Below, piece after piece: positions 24,483-35,500 of a stretch of 64,000 bases of DNA. The position numbers and the translations under genes are program-made. The stretch lies in contig CAZRGM010000041.1 of NCBI GenBank assembly GCA_964599635.1, forward strand, positions 38,712 to 102,711. The letters are read 5' to 3'. This stretch comes from WJMT01 sp964599635. GTDB taxonomy: Bacteria; Acidobacteriota; Aminicenantia; Aminicenantales; Aminicenantaceae. The stretch's first letter is position 1, and each line of letters starts with the position of its first letter. The notes below the pieces were generated by a model. It worked only from the letters and a program-made list of their open reading frames with translations. It was not told the DNA's origin and made no database searches.

Positions 24483-27400
24483 TCATAATGGCAATGTTTC
24501 CTTCTCGATTTTTTCTGACTCTAAGATTAGCTGGCAAATTTCTTCTTCCACCGCTTTAAGTAATTCTCTTACTTCCTCTCTGTCAATAAAGGCTTTTTTG
24601 AATCCATTTTTAACGACCCGGAGAACTTCCCATTTAGTTAAAAATTCATTTTCTAAATTTTTCATTTTAGCTCTTTTCCAGTATAGTTCAGCGGCTTTTA
24701 CGTATTCATCGGAAAGTGAACTATCGGACCAAGCTTTATCGTCCGTGTTTATGGTAATGCATAAACCTTTCTTTATATAATCATAAAGAGGGTAATTCTC
24801 TTCAAGTTTTGGATTCGTTGAGACATTACTAATAGGAGCCATTTCTATACATATCTGTGTATTTTTTGCCAAATCAAGTAAAAACTTATGGTCAGTCAAT
24901 TTTAAACCATGTCCTATTCTATGAGCATTTAATTTATATACTGCTTCCCAGATGTTTTGGGCAGTTCCCTCTTCCCCTGCATGAATAGTTATAAAAGAAC
25001 AAGTTTTAAATAAAGGAGCAAAATCTTCTTCGAATTGAGCTGGCTTAAAATCCTTTTCCCAACCAGCAAGATCTACTCCTACTATACTGCTCTGCTTCCA
25101 TTCATAACCAAAAGCAGTTAGTTTATTCACATGCAGCTTATTTTGTATTTTTTTAAGGCTTTCTTCTTTCATTATTGTTCTTTTCCTATTTGTTATAGCA
25201 GAACTGATTTCAATGGCCATTTTATCAGGGGTTTTGTGTCTTTTTGCGGTTATGATGAAATTTACCCATATGAACTTTTCTTTTTTATAAAGATAGCGAC
25301 TCATACAATCTGCTCCATCAAAAAGAGCTTGTATTGCTTCGTTGGTAGTTAAGTCTTTTTTAGTATACCCTTCTGGAGAGACCCTTATCTCAAGATATCT
25401 AATGTTATCTTCGGCTGCTTCATTAACAAGATGAGCTACACAAGCAAAAATATTCTCGTAGTATTGCAAGTGAAAAGCGCCACAGAAAGTTGAGCCTCTT
25501 AGATAATTTTTTAGACTTCCCTTCCTGTTTTTTGATGATATTAAATTATGTAGTATGTCTAAATTATTATATTTTTTAATGTTATTTTTTAATATGTTAA
25601 GCAAGCTATTGAATCTTTCTGGGGCAAAATTTATATATTGGATATTAGTTTCTTGATATATTTCATTAAGCTCTTTTTTTAAATTTTCTACTAATTTCCA
25701 AAATTTCTTTACGTTTTTATCTTTTCTCTCTAATAGTCCAACTAAGACAATGAAGAAATTTATAATATCTTCTTCTTTTATTTCATCCGGTTTAATTTTA
25801 TCTTTTAACTTCTCTTTTATCTTCCAGGTTATAAATTTAAAGAATAATTTTTCATCAGTAATGTCTGATATTTCTTCTGCCCACTTATTGGGCTCATCTA
25901 TGGATAGAATTTCTGTTATAAGAAAAAGTTCTTTTTCGTTCAAATCAGTAGAAACACTTTTTTTCCATAATTCAACCTTATCAAGGAAAGCTTTTTTAAC
26001 TTTTTCCGATCTGCAATCGAATATTGTTTCTTTAAATTCTTTCTTATGTTCTAAAAAAATTTCATGTTCTCTATTTATATATTCATCTGAAATTAATTTT
26101 TCTATATAAGGGCTAAATGTCTCTTTTGAGGTATTAATTAGCGATTTAATTGATTCCCCTATTTCTTCTGATTTATTGGATTTCCACTCCTCATTTTTAT
26201 GCCATATGGAATTTAGAGCTAAATTAAAAACCATATCAGCATTCATACTTCCACCAATATGATAATGTAACTCCGCTTTAGGGACTTTTTTTATCCAATT
26301 GAATGCTAATTCTTTCGATAAATTATTTAAATATTTCTTTTTATTTTTATCATCAGAAAATTTAGCAAATGGTTCGGTTTGAAGTTTTCTTTTTATTCTC
26401 TCAGGTAATTGATAAAGTTTGCCAAGATTCCTATATTTAGCAATCGTTGATTTTTTCCCAGGAAGGTTTTTTCTGGAATCTTCAAGTCTCGAAATTATGC
26501 CCGGCAAAGAAAAGATTCTTTTTTTAGGAACAAAGGCGATCGCTCCTTCCTGTAAAGCTCTATGAATGTCTTCTATTTCTTCACTTAGAGAACAAGCGAT
26601 TATTTCGAATTTTGCATCAATCTTTTCCTTACCTAATTTATGTCTTAGTCTTAATAAATTTCTAATGATTTTGTTTCCTTCGTTATAATTTCCAATAAGT
26701 AAATCCACGATAACATGAGTAAAAATGAATTTATTATCTTCAATTAATAATTTATTGTAATTTTTTTTTGAAAGTCCTTTTCTGACTATTTTTTTTAATC
26801 TTATTTTACAACTTTCTCTTAATAGGAAGTCATTCTCAATAAAATGATCCCATTTTATATCTTCAATGGTAATATAACATTCTGTATTATTGGGAAACAA
26901 ATTCAACAAATTTTTCCAATCTTTTGAAGATTCACTTGGATTATCATCAATAATCATAATTTTTAATTTCTCATTTAGTCTTAAAGGATTCCAAGCTACA
27001 GTAAAAGCAAGGTCGTACAGAAATTCTTCGAATCTTAGGTTAAGACTCTTTTGTAAGAATTCCTCTTGATTACCTGCATTAAGATCTTTTTCTATATTTC
27101 GATAAGTATAGTGAGAAGACCGCGTATGAAAGCTTTGATAAGTATATAATTTTTTCATTTCTTCCCAATAATCATTGAAAAAATCTGGATGTTTTTTCTT
27201 ATTATCATTGAAATTAGTTTTTGCTAAATTGTCTGCTTCACTTTTTAATTCAGATAATTGGCTTAATGCTTTTTCAGGAGTAGCTTTACCTTCCTTTAAT
27301 TCTATATCGCATATCAACTCCCGAAGTTTAATTAAGATATCATTATGATTTGCCGTTACGGCATGAGTAGTTCTCTCAAAAAAGCTACGTATCATGCGAG

Positions 27401-27692
27401 ATTTATTTAGAAAAGATAGAGATTCATCCCCTCTTGCCAATTCCTCGGCTGTAAAAAAAAGAATTCCTTCGAGTTTGGAGCTGTCATTTTCTGAATTTTC
27501 TGGAGTTGTATCAGTAAAGTCAGTGTTTTCGTCTATACTAATATTTTTAATGACGGGAATAAACAAAATCTTGTTTTTGCTATCGGATTCATTTTTATTT
27601 TCAAACAGTACAAATTTTATATATCTTGAAAGCGATTCAGCAATCTTTTCATATTCTTGGGAACAATCTTTTATGGGTTTAACTTCATGCAA
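24483..27692 (-). CDS. receiver-adenosine deaminase fusion
   Basis: A 1069-residue protein with TTG start, AGGAG about 8 nt upstream. Residues 1-235 are helical and unrecognised. Residues 243-395 form a receiver with a roughly 50-residue insertion: LKIMIIDDNPSE (D249/D250), THVIVDLLIGN (D330), IIACSLSEE and AFVPKKR (K390). Residues about 465-1050 form an adenosine/AMP deaminase-type amidohydrolase with all metal and catalytic residues: KAELHYHIGGS (HxH 476-478), FITIHAGEEG, HRIGHGLK, EMAPISNVSTN and ITINTDDKAW. A large helical insertion (about 500-720) separates the HxH motif from the rest. Deaminases of this family act in RADAR (RdrB) defence, but no RdrA-type ATPase is adjacent. Control of a purine deaminase by phosphorylation is the natural reading. 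Whether the substrate is free nucleoside, nucleotide or RNA is unknown. Confidence 0.85.
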   Translation of the reverse strand: MHEVKPIKDCSQEYEKIAESLSRYIKFVLFENKNESDSKNKILFIPVIKNISIDENTDFTDTTPENSENDSSKLEGILFFTAEELARGDESLSFLNKSRMIRSFFERTTHAVTANHNDILIKLRELICDIELKEGKATPEKALSQLSELKSEADNLAKTNFNDNKKKHPDFFNDYWEEMKKLYTYQSFHTRSSHYTYRNIEKDLNAGNQEEFLQKSLNLRFEEFLYDLAFTVAWNPLRLNEKLKIMIIDDNPSESSKDWKNLLNLFPNNTECYITIEDIKWDHFIENDFLLRESCKIRLKKIVRKGLSKKNYNKLLIEDNKFIFTHVIVDLLIGNYNEGNKIIRNLLRLRHKLGKEKIDAKFEIIACSLSEEIEDIHRALQEGAIAFVPKKRIFSLPGIISRLEDSRKNLPGKKSTIAKYRNLGKLYQLPERIKRKLQTEPFAKFSDDKNKKKYLNNLSKELAFNWIKKVPKAELHYHIGGSMNADMVFNLALNSIWHKNEEWKSNKSEEIGESIKSLINTSKETFSPYIEKLISDEYINREHEIFLEHKKEFKETIFDCRSEKVKKAFLDKVELWKKSVSTDLNEKELFLITEILSIDEPNKWAEEISDITDEKLFFKFITWKIKEKLKDKIKPDEIKEEDIINFFIVLVGLLERKDKNVKKFWKLVENLKKELNEIYQETNIQYINFAPERFNSLLNILKNNIKKYNNLDILHNLISSKNRKGSLKNYLRGSTFCGAFHLQYYENIFACVAHLVNEAAEDNIRYLEIRVSPEGYTKKDLTTNEAIQALFDGADCMSRYLYKKEKFIWVNFIITAKRHKTPDKMAIEISSAITNRKRTIMKEESLKKIQNKLHVNKLTAFGYEWKQSSIVGVDLAGWEKDFKPAQFEEDFAPLFKTCSFITIHAGEEGTAQNIWEAVYKLNAHRIGHGLKLTDHKFLLDLAKNTQICIEMAPISNVSTNPKLEENYPLYDYIKKGLCITINTDDKAWSDSSLSDEYVKAAELYWKRAKMKNLENEFLTKWEVLRVVKNGFKKAFIDREEVRELLKAVEEEICQLILESEKIEKETLPL

Positions 27693-27713
27693 GTTACAGC
27701 TCCTATATTTAAA

Positions 27714-30560
27714 TTATGTTTCTGATTCCTTCTTGGATAATTTCTTCTTCTCTTTTTCTTTTTTCTCTTCTTTCTTTTTCCCTAACACAAACTGAATCAC
27801 TCTTGCTTTAAAGCCGCTTTTCTCCAATATTTCTACTAAACCCCATTCCTTACCATCCGAAGCAATGACCTTTCCGGTTTTGACAAAGTCAAGAACAGCC
27901 TTAAATCCCAGCTCATCTTCAAGCCAATAAAGAACGCGAAATCCTTCTCCATATTCATCAAAAGGCCAAAGGTATATCCCTGATAAGGAACTTTCTAATC
28001 CATAGAAATCCATGACTTTAAATGCAGCCCATTGTGCAAAACCTTCACTTATTAATTTGCCCAATATTTTTTCTACCTCTTTATCACCCTTCAAATCTGG
28101 AGGATAATTTAAAGTACGCCCTCCCCATTCACTGTCCCAATTATGACCGTATTCATGGGCAATGACTTCTGTAGCCTTTGACTCATTTAATAATTCTATT
28201 ATCATTACCTTATCACCTGTAAATAGACCAACCACACCAGGAGGCAAATCTTTTCCTCTTACAGCCACGAGCGTTGCTTTATTATTAATATGCAACTCGA
28301 GTTTGTTTTCAAAAATCTTAAAGACCTTTTCTGCAGTTTCTTCATAATACCTTTGAGCTTCTTTATATTTAAAACCATTGTATTTGAATTGAATATATCC
28401 GCTGCTTGAAAAATTAAATTTATTGTTTAGATATTCTAGCGCCTTTTGTTTATTAAGAGATTGATCAATAGAATTACATTCCAAGATATCTAAGCAATAT
28501 GGACACGCTTGTGTACTTGGACAGATATTCAGAAGCAGATTATTTGAAATCTCCATTGCTTTTCTTAAAACAGTTGTCAAGAGAAGCATGAGATTTTTTA
28601 TATCCTCTTTCTGAAATAAATAGGAATAAAAATAAATCTTTTTGTTTTCAAAAAACAATCCATAGAGATCAAAAAAATTCTTGTAAAAAACAGGTATCCA
28701 TATTTTTAAGAGATGACAAAATTCATGTGCTATGGAATTTATGTCAACCTCGATTATAAAAGAATTTTTTATATAGTTATCTGGGTTTTCAAACTTAATT
28801 ATTTCTCCTTCATCAGGATGTTGTGTAAAGCTTGTGTATTCTTTATATCCTATCAAGTTTGTCTCTAACTCGCACTTATATCGGGATATATTAAATGTGC
28901 CTTTTTGAGTTACTTTGTCTTCTTTTTTGTTCAATTTATATTCTATGATAGGTACTCTTTTTACGGGAGCTATTCCTCCAAATGTCATAAACTTATATTT
29001 CCTGTCCTCTTTTACTAATTGAAAAGGAACTTCATTTATATAATGAATTGCGCCATGAAAGAATTTTTCAGGAAAATATGTTGAATCGGAAAAAAATATT
29101 TCTCTATCCAAATCTATTGATGTGATGTTACTAGAAAAATTTTGAATAGCGTCTGAGCTTATTTCAGAAACAAGTTTTTCTCTGTCTATATTAAAAAATT
29201 CTCCACTTCCTTCGATGAGAATATTTTTCTTTTGAAGGATTTTAAATATATCATTAAAGTTTGTTATTTTTAAGTTTTCTAATTGATCTTTATTGATTTT
29301 TGATAAATTTTTGATATAGAGGTAAAATGCAAAATAGAAATAATCAATAAACAGATTTTCTTTGCTAAGAATTATTTCTGGCTTAGGATATTCCTCGAAA
29401 TCTTTGTTTGATCTTATCACATAGTGGCTGAAGGGATCATCTGGCATAATAGCGCCGACTACACTATTTTCATTTAGGATATTACCGAGTGTCGAAGGTA
29501 AAGATCTTATGTCTTTTGGAAGTCCAAGAAGAACCATTGAATCAAATTTGCCAAATTCTTCCATCTCCAAGTCATTTAGTGAGTTTATTATTTTGATATC
29601 TCCCTCAAAATCCCACTTTTTCAGTAAATTGTTAATTTGATCTTTTGAAATTGTAGCGTATGAATGAAAAACAAGGAGTTTTTTCTGCTCTCTCAGGATA
29701 GAAACAAAAATACCCAGCTCCTCGTAAAAATCTCTCCGATAGACTATATCTTTGCCGGCTCTTTTATCAATCAAATAAGGAGGTATCCAGTATAAGAGAT
29801 TAAAAGATTTTTTTTGTCTTGTATCAGTTGTTATAGCATGCAACTCTTCCTTTTCTATTTTACCTGATATGTCTTTTAAGACTTCGATGCCATTTCCTAT
29901 TGGTCCGCCTGTTAATAAAAATTGGAGCTCTTCTTCATCTTTCTTCATTAATGAAATTAATGTGCGCAAACCTCTCAAATGGGTCAGTCTTGCCGTGTTA
30001 AAGTCTGTAATGTCTTCAATTACAATCAAACCTAATGTCGAAAACCATTCCTGAATTTTCTCAAAGCTTGTTAATAAAAGTCTTTTTATGTTTTTATCAG
30101 TCGTAATAATAATATCGGTAGTTATATCGACTGAGAAGGATTCCTTTTCAATTCCAGCTAAATTGATGTAATTTCTAATTTCGTTACTGAATCGTTTACT
30201 GAGGGCTTTAGCCTTTTTTTCATTTTTACAAATGATTAAAACAGTTTTTCCTGAGTAAAGTGAAAATAGGGAAGAAGCAATAGCTAAACCTGTTCTTTTT
30301 CCGGATCCAATATTTGTAAATAAACCAACTGAATATCCTGAGATTATGTGTTCAAGAAGATCTCCTTGTTGATGACTTAGATTATCAATATTCAATAATT
30401 CCAAAAGGTGTATTAATATGTTTTTTGCTCTTTGGCTCTCCAATTTTTCTATATCGTAGAGTTTTTCCTCTTTTCTTTTAAAATGGAATCCTTTAAAAAT
30501 TTGTCCTCGGTAATTTTTTGAAGATTTGATTTCCGAAATAATTTCTTCTAGTCTTCCCAT
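27714..30560 (-). CDS. degenerate Hrq1/MrfA-like helicase fused to HExxH metallopeptidase
   Basis: A 948-residue protein. Residues about 60-420 align by pattern with a DExH helicase pair of RecA lobes: LSHQQGDLLEHI, motif I FTNIGSGKRTGLA with arginine instead of Ser/Thr after the lysine, motif II LIVIEDITDF instead of DEAH, motif III-like LLTGGP and lobe 2 KLLVFHSYA. Residues about 560-720 resemble the DUF1998/MZB zinc module of Hrq1/MrfA, ending CPSTQACPYCLDILEC. The last 180 residues hold a gluzincin peptidase: VIAHEYGHNW (about 802-806) and third ligand in LISEGFAQW (about E839), somewhat DA1-like. The tail is lysine/glutamate-rich. So the ATPase looks dead while the peptidase looks alive. 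It lies between the tubulin group and the deaminase gene in one leftward operon. Confidence 0.72.
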   Translation of the reverse strand: MGRLEEIISEIKSSKNYRGQIFKGFHFKRKEEKLYDIEKLESQRAKNILIHLLELLNIDNLSHQQGDLLEHIISGYSVGLFTNIGSGKRTGLAIASSLFSLYSGKTVLIICKNEKKAKALSKRFSNEIRNYINLAGIEKESFSVDITTDIIITTDKNIKRLLLTSFEKIQEWFSTLGLIVIEDITDFNTARLTHLRGLRTLISLMKKDEEELQFLLTGGPIGNGIEVLKDISGKIEKEELHAITTDTRQKKSFNLLYWIPPYLIDKRAGKDIVYRRDFYEELGIFVSILREQKKLLVFHSYATISKDQINNLLKKWDFEGDIKIINSLNDLEMEEFGKFDSMVLLGLPKDIRSLPSTLGNILNENSVVGAIMPDDPFSHYVIRSNKDFEEYPKPEIILSKENLFIDYFYFAFYLYIKNLSKINKDQLENLKITNFNDIFKILQKKNILIEGSGEFFNIDREKLVSEISSDAIQNFSSNITSIDLDREIFFSDSTYFPEKFFHGAIHYINEVPFQLVKEDRKYKFMTFGGIAPVKRVPIIEYKLNKKEDKVTQKGTFNISRYKCELETNLIGYKEYTSFTQHPDEGEIIKFENPDNYIKNSFIIEVDINSIAHEFCHLLKIWIPVFYKNFFDLYGLFFENKKIYFYSYLFQKEDIKNLMLLLTTVLRKAMEISNNLLLNICPSTQACPYCLDILECNSIDQSLNKQKALEYLNNKFNFSSSGYIQFKYNGFKYKEAQRYYEETAEKVFKIFENKLELHINNKATLVAVRGKDLPPGVVGLFTGDKVMIIELLNESKATEVIAHEYGHNWDSEWGGRTLNYPPDLKGDKEVEKILGKLISEGFAQWAAFKVMDFYGLESSLSGIYLWPFDEYGEGFRVLYWLEDELGFKAVLDFVKTGKVIASDGKEWGLVEILEKSGFKARVIQFVLGKKKEEKKEKEKKKLSKKESET

Positions 30561-30564
30561 TGGG

Positions 30565-32568
30565 TTAGTCTTTAATTTTTCCTATTAAAAGAGCTATGGA
30601 TTTTCCTTTTATAGGTATTTTGTAATAAATTTTTTCTTTAATTTTTTGATAATAACTCTTACTCAGACTTTCAGGTACTAAAAAAATAAGACTTGATTTA
30701 TTTTTGTCTAGATTAACCGTAGCTTTTTTTGATAAATCTTCCTCTGATATCTTTGTTAGATTAATTTCATCGTCGATTTTCATTGTTGCATAGATTCTTT
30801 CTGATTCGTCATTTATAAAATCTTTAAAAAAATCAGATATAGTGAAGATGTCATAATTTTTCACATCAGAAAAGAATCTTTTAAAATTTGTCTTTCCAAT
30901 TTCTTCATTTATTTCTTCCGGGGGATGAAAAGGAGTTGCTTCCTTTTTATTTGATTTGATATTCAATAGGTAATCTTTTAGTGTAACGAGTATTCTTTTG
31001 GCATTATTAAATTGTTCCTTTATTGAGAAATATTTTCTTTGAATAAAACGGTGGAAATATAAGGAGATATTATTGCGAATGCTTTCTCGGGCGGATGTAT
31101 TAATAGCATTTGTAAGCATTCTTCGAAACTCTCGAATTTTAATTTTAATTTTCTTTTCTTTCTTTCTCTTCCAGTATCTAACATACAACAAAGGAGCTGA
31201 TATGGCAGGGATAAAACAGAGTATTAAAATATAGTAAATATTTATGAGTATCCCAGACATATTGAATAGCTGATAAATAATTGCAAAAGATAAACTATAT
31301 GCAAAAAAGAATATAATAACCTTTTTTAGGAATGTCACTCCCTTTAAATAAACACTCATTTCTTGCAGAATGGAACTAAATAATCCTTTAAGATTAAGTT
31401 CTCTAATTTTTTCAGTAATAAGAATTTTGAAAAATTTATATTCAATTTTAGTTGCTGTAATACTTTTTTCTAGATTATTTTCAGATTCTTTAATTAAGCA
31501 GTTTAAAGTTGATTGCCCATTTTTCAATTTATCAAATATCATTGATAATATGCTTGCAGAATTACTTTTTATAGCATTTTTAAGCGCAGAAACCCTGTCC
31601 TGATACTGTAATAAGGATGCATTTTTTAAGAGAGGTTCACAATTTGAAGCTTCATCAATGATTTTTTCATCAATATTAATTTTCTTCAATTCATCAAAGT
31701 TGTTTTTTATTGTAGAAAAACTTAAAGAATTAAGAAATTTAAATTTATCAATAATCTTATTTTCTTGGTCGCTTTCTGTCTCAGTATATTCGAGGCCGAT
31801 CTGCTTTATTTTATTAATTTCGTCAATTGGATCTATCAATACTTCTCTACAATCTTTATCTTCAATTATTTGATAATTGATCCATTTTGTGAGACGTTGA
31901 TTCAAATAATCTCTTATTTCTAAAAATTTTTGAGAAAAATAGACATTTGATATGAATGATGCAATTTCTTTTTCATTAAAATTAGGAAAGTAATTAAAGA
32001 AATGCAGTCCTTTGTTCTCAATAATAGGAAGAAAATATATAAAATTTTCAACATCATCGAGCCAGTTTTTATTGCTATATGGAGATAGGGACATTCTTTC
32101 ACCTTGAAATAGAAAAAAGGGCAGGAAATTTTTTTCTTCTATATTATTTTCAGGAGGCATAGAGTTTTTAGTCAAAATTTCCTTAAAATCTTTTTGATTG
32201 CGAAGAGGATTAAATTCTTTTTTTTGTAATTTAATCAAAGGAAAGAGATAGACGTTGGCTAATCTGTCGCTAGTGATTTTTGATTTAAGTTGTTTTTGAA
32301 TTTGTTTAAGCTGGAGATATGTCTCTTCCCAATTATTTTCATCAATAATTAGTGGGGAGAAAACAAGTTCGTAGACGCCTTCAAAAGATGGTTTTTTTTC
32401 TCGAGTGGAGTTGATAAGATTTTCAATGATATTTCCTTCTTTGAAGACGTCACTATGAATAAAACCAAGGATATCTTCAAATTTACTGAACTGGCGTTCC
32501 CATCTTTTAAGGTGTTTGCTTATACTAGTATTTTTGCCTTTTTGGAAAAAAACATAATAGCTATTCAT
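30565..32568 (-). CDS. unknown protein with two central transmembrane helices
   Basis: A 667-residue protein. Residues 1-410 are mostly helical and charged, without known motifs. Two hydrophobic helices at about 415-460 (VIIFFFAYSLSFAIIYQLF and YYILILCFIPAISAPLLYV) form a hairpin with a very basic stretch just after it. The C-terminal 190 residues are cytoplasmic by the positive-inside rule. It starts 13 bp downstream of the tubulin-like gene and ends 4 bp before the helicase-peptidase gene. It is a likely membrane anchor for the tubulin-like protein, by analogy with membrane partners of other cytoskeletal GTPases; inference only. Confidence 0.65.
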   Translation of the reverse strand: MNSYYVFFQKGKNTSISKHLKRWERQFSKFEDILGFIHSDVFKEGNIIENLINSTREKKPSFEGVYELVFSPLIIDENNWEETYLQLKQIQKQLKSKITSDRLANVYLFPLIKLQKKEFNPLRNQKDFKEILTKNSMPPENNIEEKNFLPFFLFQGERMSLSPYSNKNWLDDVENFIYFLPIIENKGLHFFNYFPNFNEKEIASFISNVYFSQKFLEIRDYLNQRLTKWINYQIIEDKDCREVLIDPIDEINKIKQIGLEYTETESDQENKIIDKFKFLNSLSFSTIKNNFDELKKINIDEKIIDEASNCEPLLKNASLLQYQDRVSALKNAIKSNSASILSMIFDKLKNGQSTLNCLIKESENNLEKSITATKIEYKFFKILITEKIRELNLKGLFSSILQEMSVYLKGVTFLKKVIIFFFAYSLSFAIIYQLFNMSGILINIYYILILCFIPAISAPLLYVRYWKRKKEKKIKIKIREFRRMLTNAINTSARESIRNNISLYFHRFIQRKYFSIKEQFNNAKRILVTLKDYLLNIKSNKKEATPFHPPEEINEEIGKTNFKRFFSDVKNYDIFTISDFFKDFINDESERIYATMKIDDEINLTKISEEDLSKKATVNLDKNKSSLIFLVPESLSKSYYQKIKEKIYYKIPIKGKSIALLIGKIKD

Positions 32569-32581
32569 GAGGAATTTTCAA

Positions 32582-35500
32582 CTAAAGCGAACCTAATAAT
32601 TTTTCCATTTCTTCCCAGTTTTTAGGAACTTTGCTAACTCTGGAGAATGATCCGTCTTTACTCACTCGTATTGTTTCCTCAATCTCTTGCCAAACTTTAT
32701 ATGCATCTATATTAGCTTTAGTTCGGACTGGTCTTAATTTGGCATGGATAGATGAAGCATTTTTAATAATATTTTCGATTTTAGAATAATCTTTATATTG
32801 ATAATATATCTCTTTTATAGTATCGATAACAACACGATGTAATGTTTCTCGCAGATCATCTTTGGTTTTAATTTCCATTAAAGCTTTAGGCAAACTTGTA
32901 GATATTGTCTTCTGACTCCCTGATATATCCAATACCAGCTTTCCCTTAGAATCACGTTTAATAAATTCTAATCCTAATCCAAGTATATAAAGCCAGTAGC
33001 CCTGAACGTCCTTTATTTCTACACTACCAATATCGATCTTCCATGATGTATAAAATCTTTTGTCGACGTGTCGAATTTGTCGGTTATATTCATTCTTTTC
33101 TAACTCCATCTTCATAAGATCTCTATGGCTTAAATACTCTTCCCTCATTCTGTGTTCCTGTAAACCGGTAACAAGATCCAATGCATGAAGCGGAAAGCCA
33201 TAACATTCTGCAAATACCTTTATCTTATTGTGACTGCTTTTAATCTCAGTAATAGTTTCGTCTCCTACTTTGTTTAATATTTTTAGGAATTTGAATTTCT
33301 CTGGAACAAATATTCTTATTTCATCAACAAAAGCTTTTTTACTACTTTCATCCAAATTAATTTTTTTCCAGTAGTTCTTCTTGACCTGTTTATTATATCT
33401 AATAAAAGGATTAATTTTATTTTTAAAATTGAGGATAAAGCTCCTGAGGGCAATTTCGAACCATTCGTCTTTCTTTTCCTGATCCTCAAAATATTGGTCA
33501 GAGAGCAATGACTCAGCTCCCTCATCTCCAAAATTTAGACTCCACTGTTCTTTCAGTTGTAATTTTTTCTGGACATTTCCTTCGTCGTAGTAATTTTTAG
33601 CAATTGGATAAATTTGTTCTTTAAGCCAATATTCAATTATGTCATCAATTCGTATGCTGTATATAAGTGAGCTTATGACTTCCTCAAAAATAGCTCTAAA
33701 CAATTCCAGCAGTTGCTGATCAACGACTCCCAGTTCCCTTACCTCTTTTTCTCTGCCTGCATTTACTTCTTTCCTGATCGATGTAAAGTGATCTTTTATT
33801 CCTAAATATTGCCCACTTCCTGAATAGACAACGCTTTTGATATTCTTTAGTTGCTCCATAATGCTCTTATTCTGCAAAATGTTTCCCTGCAATATGAATT
33901 TTTCAATAAGCTCTTTATTGATATCGAGCTTTATATGTAGAGGAAACTCTCGGTTTGTCAAGCTATCTAGGTTGTAAGCGATGTTGCGTGCTGTATATCT
34001 TCCTATAGATGTATCTATCTTTGCTCGAACTTTGTTAATCTTGTTCTGAAGAATATTTACGATATTTTGCCATTCCTTTATTACCTTTGTCAGTTTGCTA
34101 TAAAAAGCTTTTATCTCATAAAATTCAATCTGAGATATTTCCTCTTTGACCCATGAGCTTACTGCATTTACAAATTTACTCTTGTATTCCGGCTTGACTC
34201 GTCCCAGGAGGGGAACCTTTTCTTTGATAAGACTTATCCAAGCCTTTCCGATATTTTCAATCGTTTTTTGTGGCTCGATTCTTTCTTTATATTTCTTTAT
34301 GTAATCCTCGTTTTTTCCGATCACTCCTGTAGCAATATCCAACCAATCTATCAGCTTATTTAAATCGACAACCTTATTTTTGATATGCTCGCCAATCTTT
34401 TCCTCTAAAGTTCTCTCAAATTCCATTCTTTTATTGAAAAGAGAACTCTGAATATCTGATTTATATTTGGCAAATAGTTTTTCCCAACCAATATAGCTAT
34501 CGCCTGGCTTAATGGGAATTTGAAATTGACTCTTTAGCTTTTTTATTTCATCAACTTTGCTCTCGATATTGATCTTTCTTTGAAGGCTTTCTAATCTACT
34601 GTTTATATTGTTATAACTTTCATTCGTATGCAGGATTCGATTACTCAAGGACTGATCAATCCTCTCACTTATGTAGAGGGGTTTTTCAACGGTTTCTTCG
34701 AAGGAATTACTATAATCTTCCGAAGCGCCAATTTCAAAATAGAGCAAGTAGTCTTTTATTAAACGGTCAACAACATAATTTAAAACCTGGCGCTCCCCGT
34801 AAGTGATTGTACCAACTCCGAAGCTGCCATATCTAATCTGCATACCAGAAGTGCTTAGAGTATCAAAAACTATCCATTTATTTGCTATGAAATACCTTTT
34901 AAAATCTGAGATAGAAACTAGAGAAAACAAGGCTTCTACAACCATAGGAACATAGGGACTTACTCCTCCTTCAATATATCTAAACCTTTTGTTGTCTGAT
35001 GTTTCAGCTTGTATGAGAAATACAATGTCAAAAAGCCTTTGTCTAAAATCAGTACCGGATAATTTTTCGCCACCGCTGAATTCCATATCGTACATTTTAT
35101 AATTCTGAAGCCAGTATTCAACTTCGCTTAGTGCGGCATAGGATAGATGCAAAGTTTTTTCAGCAAAAGCTTTTGTTATAGTCCCGTCATACAGTATTCC
35201 GTACAACCTGTTACTGTCTCCCAATTCACTCCTTATAATGAAAGATATATCGAGAAATATGCCTGCACCAGTTCCTCCTCCAAGTGAAGTAATTAAGAAC
35301 ACATAGATGTCGTTGTCATCTGGGTCAGCATCAGCAATATTTTTAACTCGCCTAATTAAGCTAGAAATCTCATCTTTTATTTTTTTATATCCGCTGAAAA
35401 GCGCAAATCTTCCATTTATTGGTATTTGTCCTGCACCAGAAGATCCACTTAATGAAGTAAATATTTGATGACCTTTAGGCCACCATTTCAGAAACTCCTC

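Noticed and set aside
24463..24780. Rightward frame of 105 codons after the receiver-like gene
   Set aside because: It lies antisense to the deaminase coding region, whose catalytic motifs prove the other strand.
24483..27692. RADAR (RdrA/RdrB) system
   Set aside because: Only the ADA-type enzyme is comparable. No RdrA-like ATPase is adjacent, and the receiver fusion is not part of RADAR as I know it.
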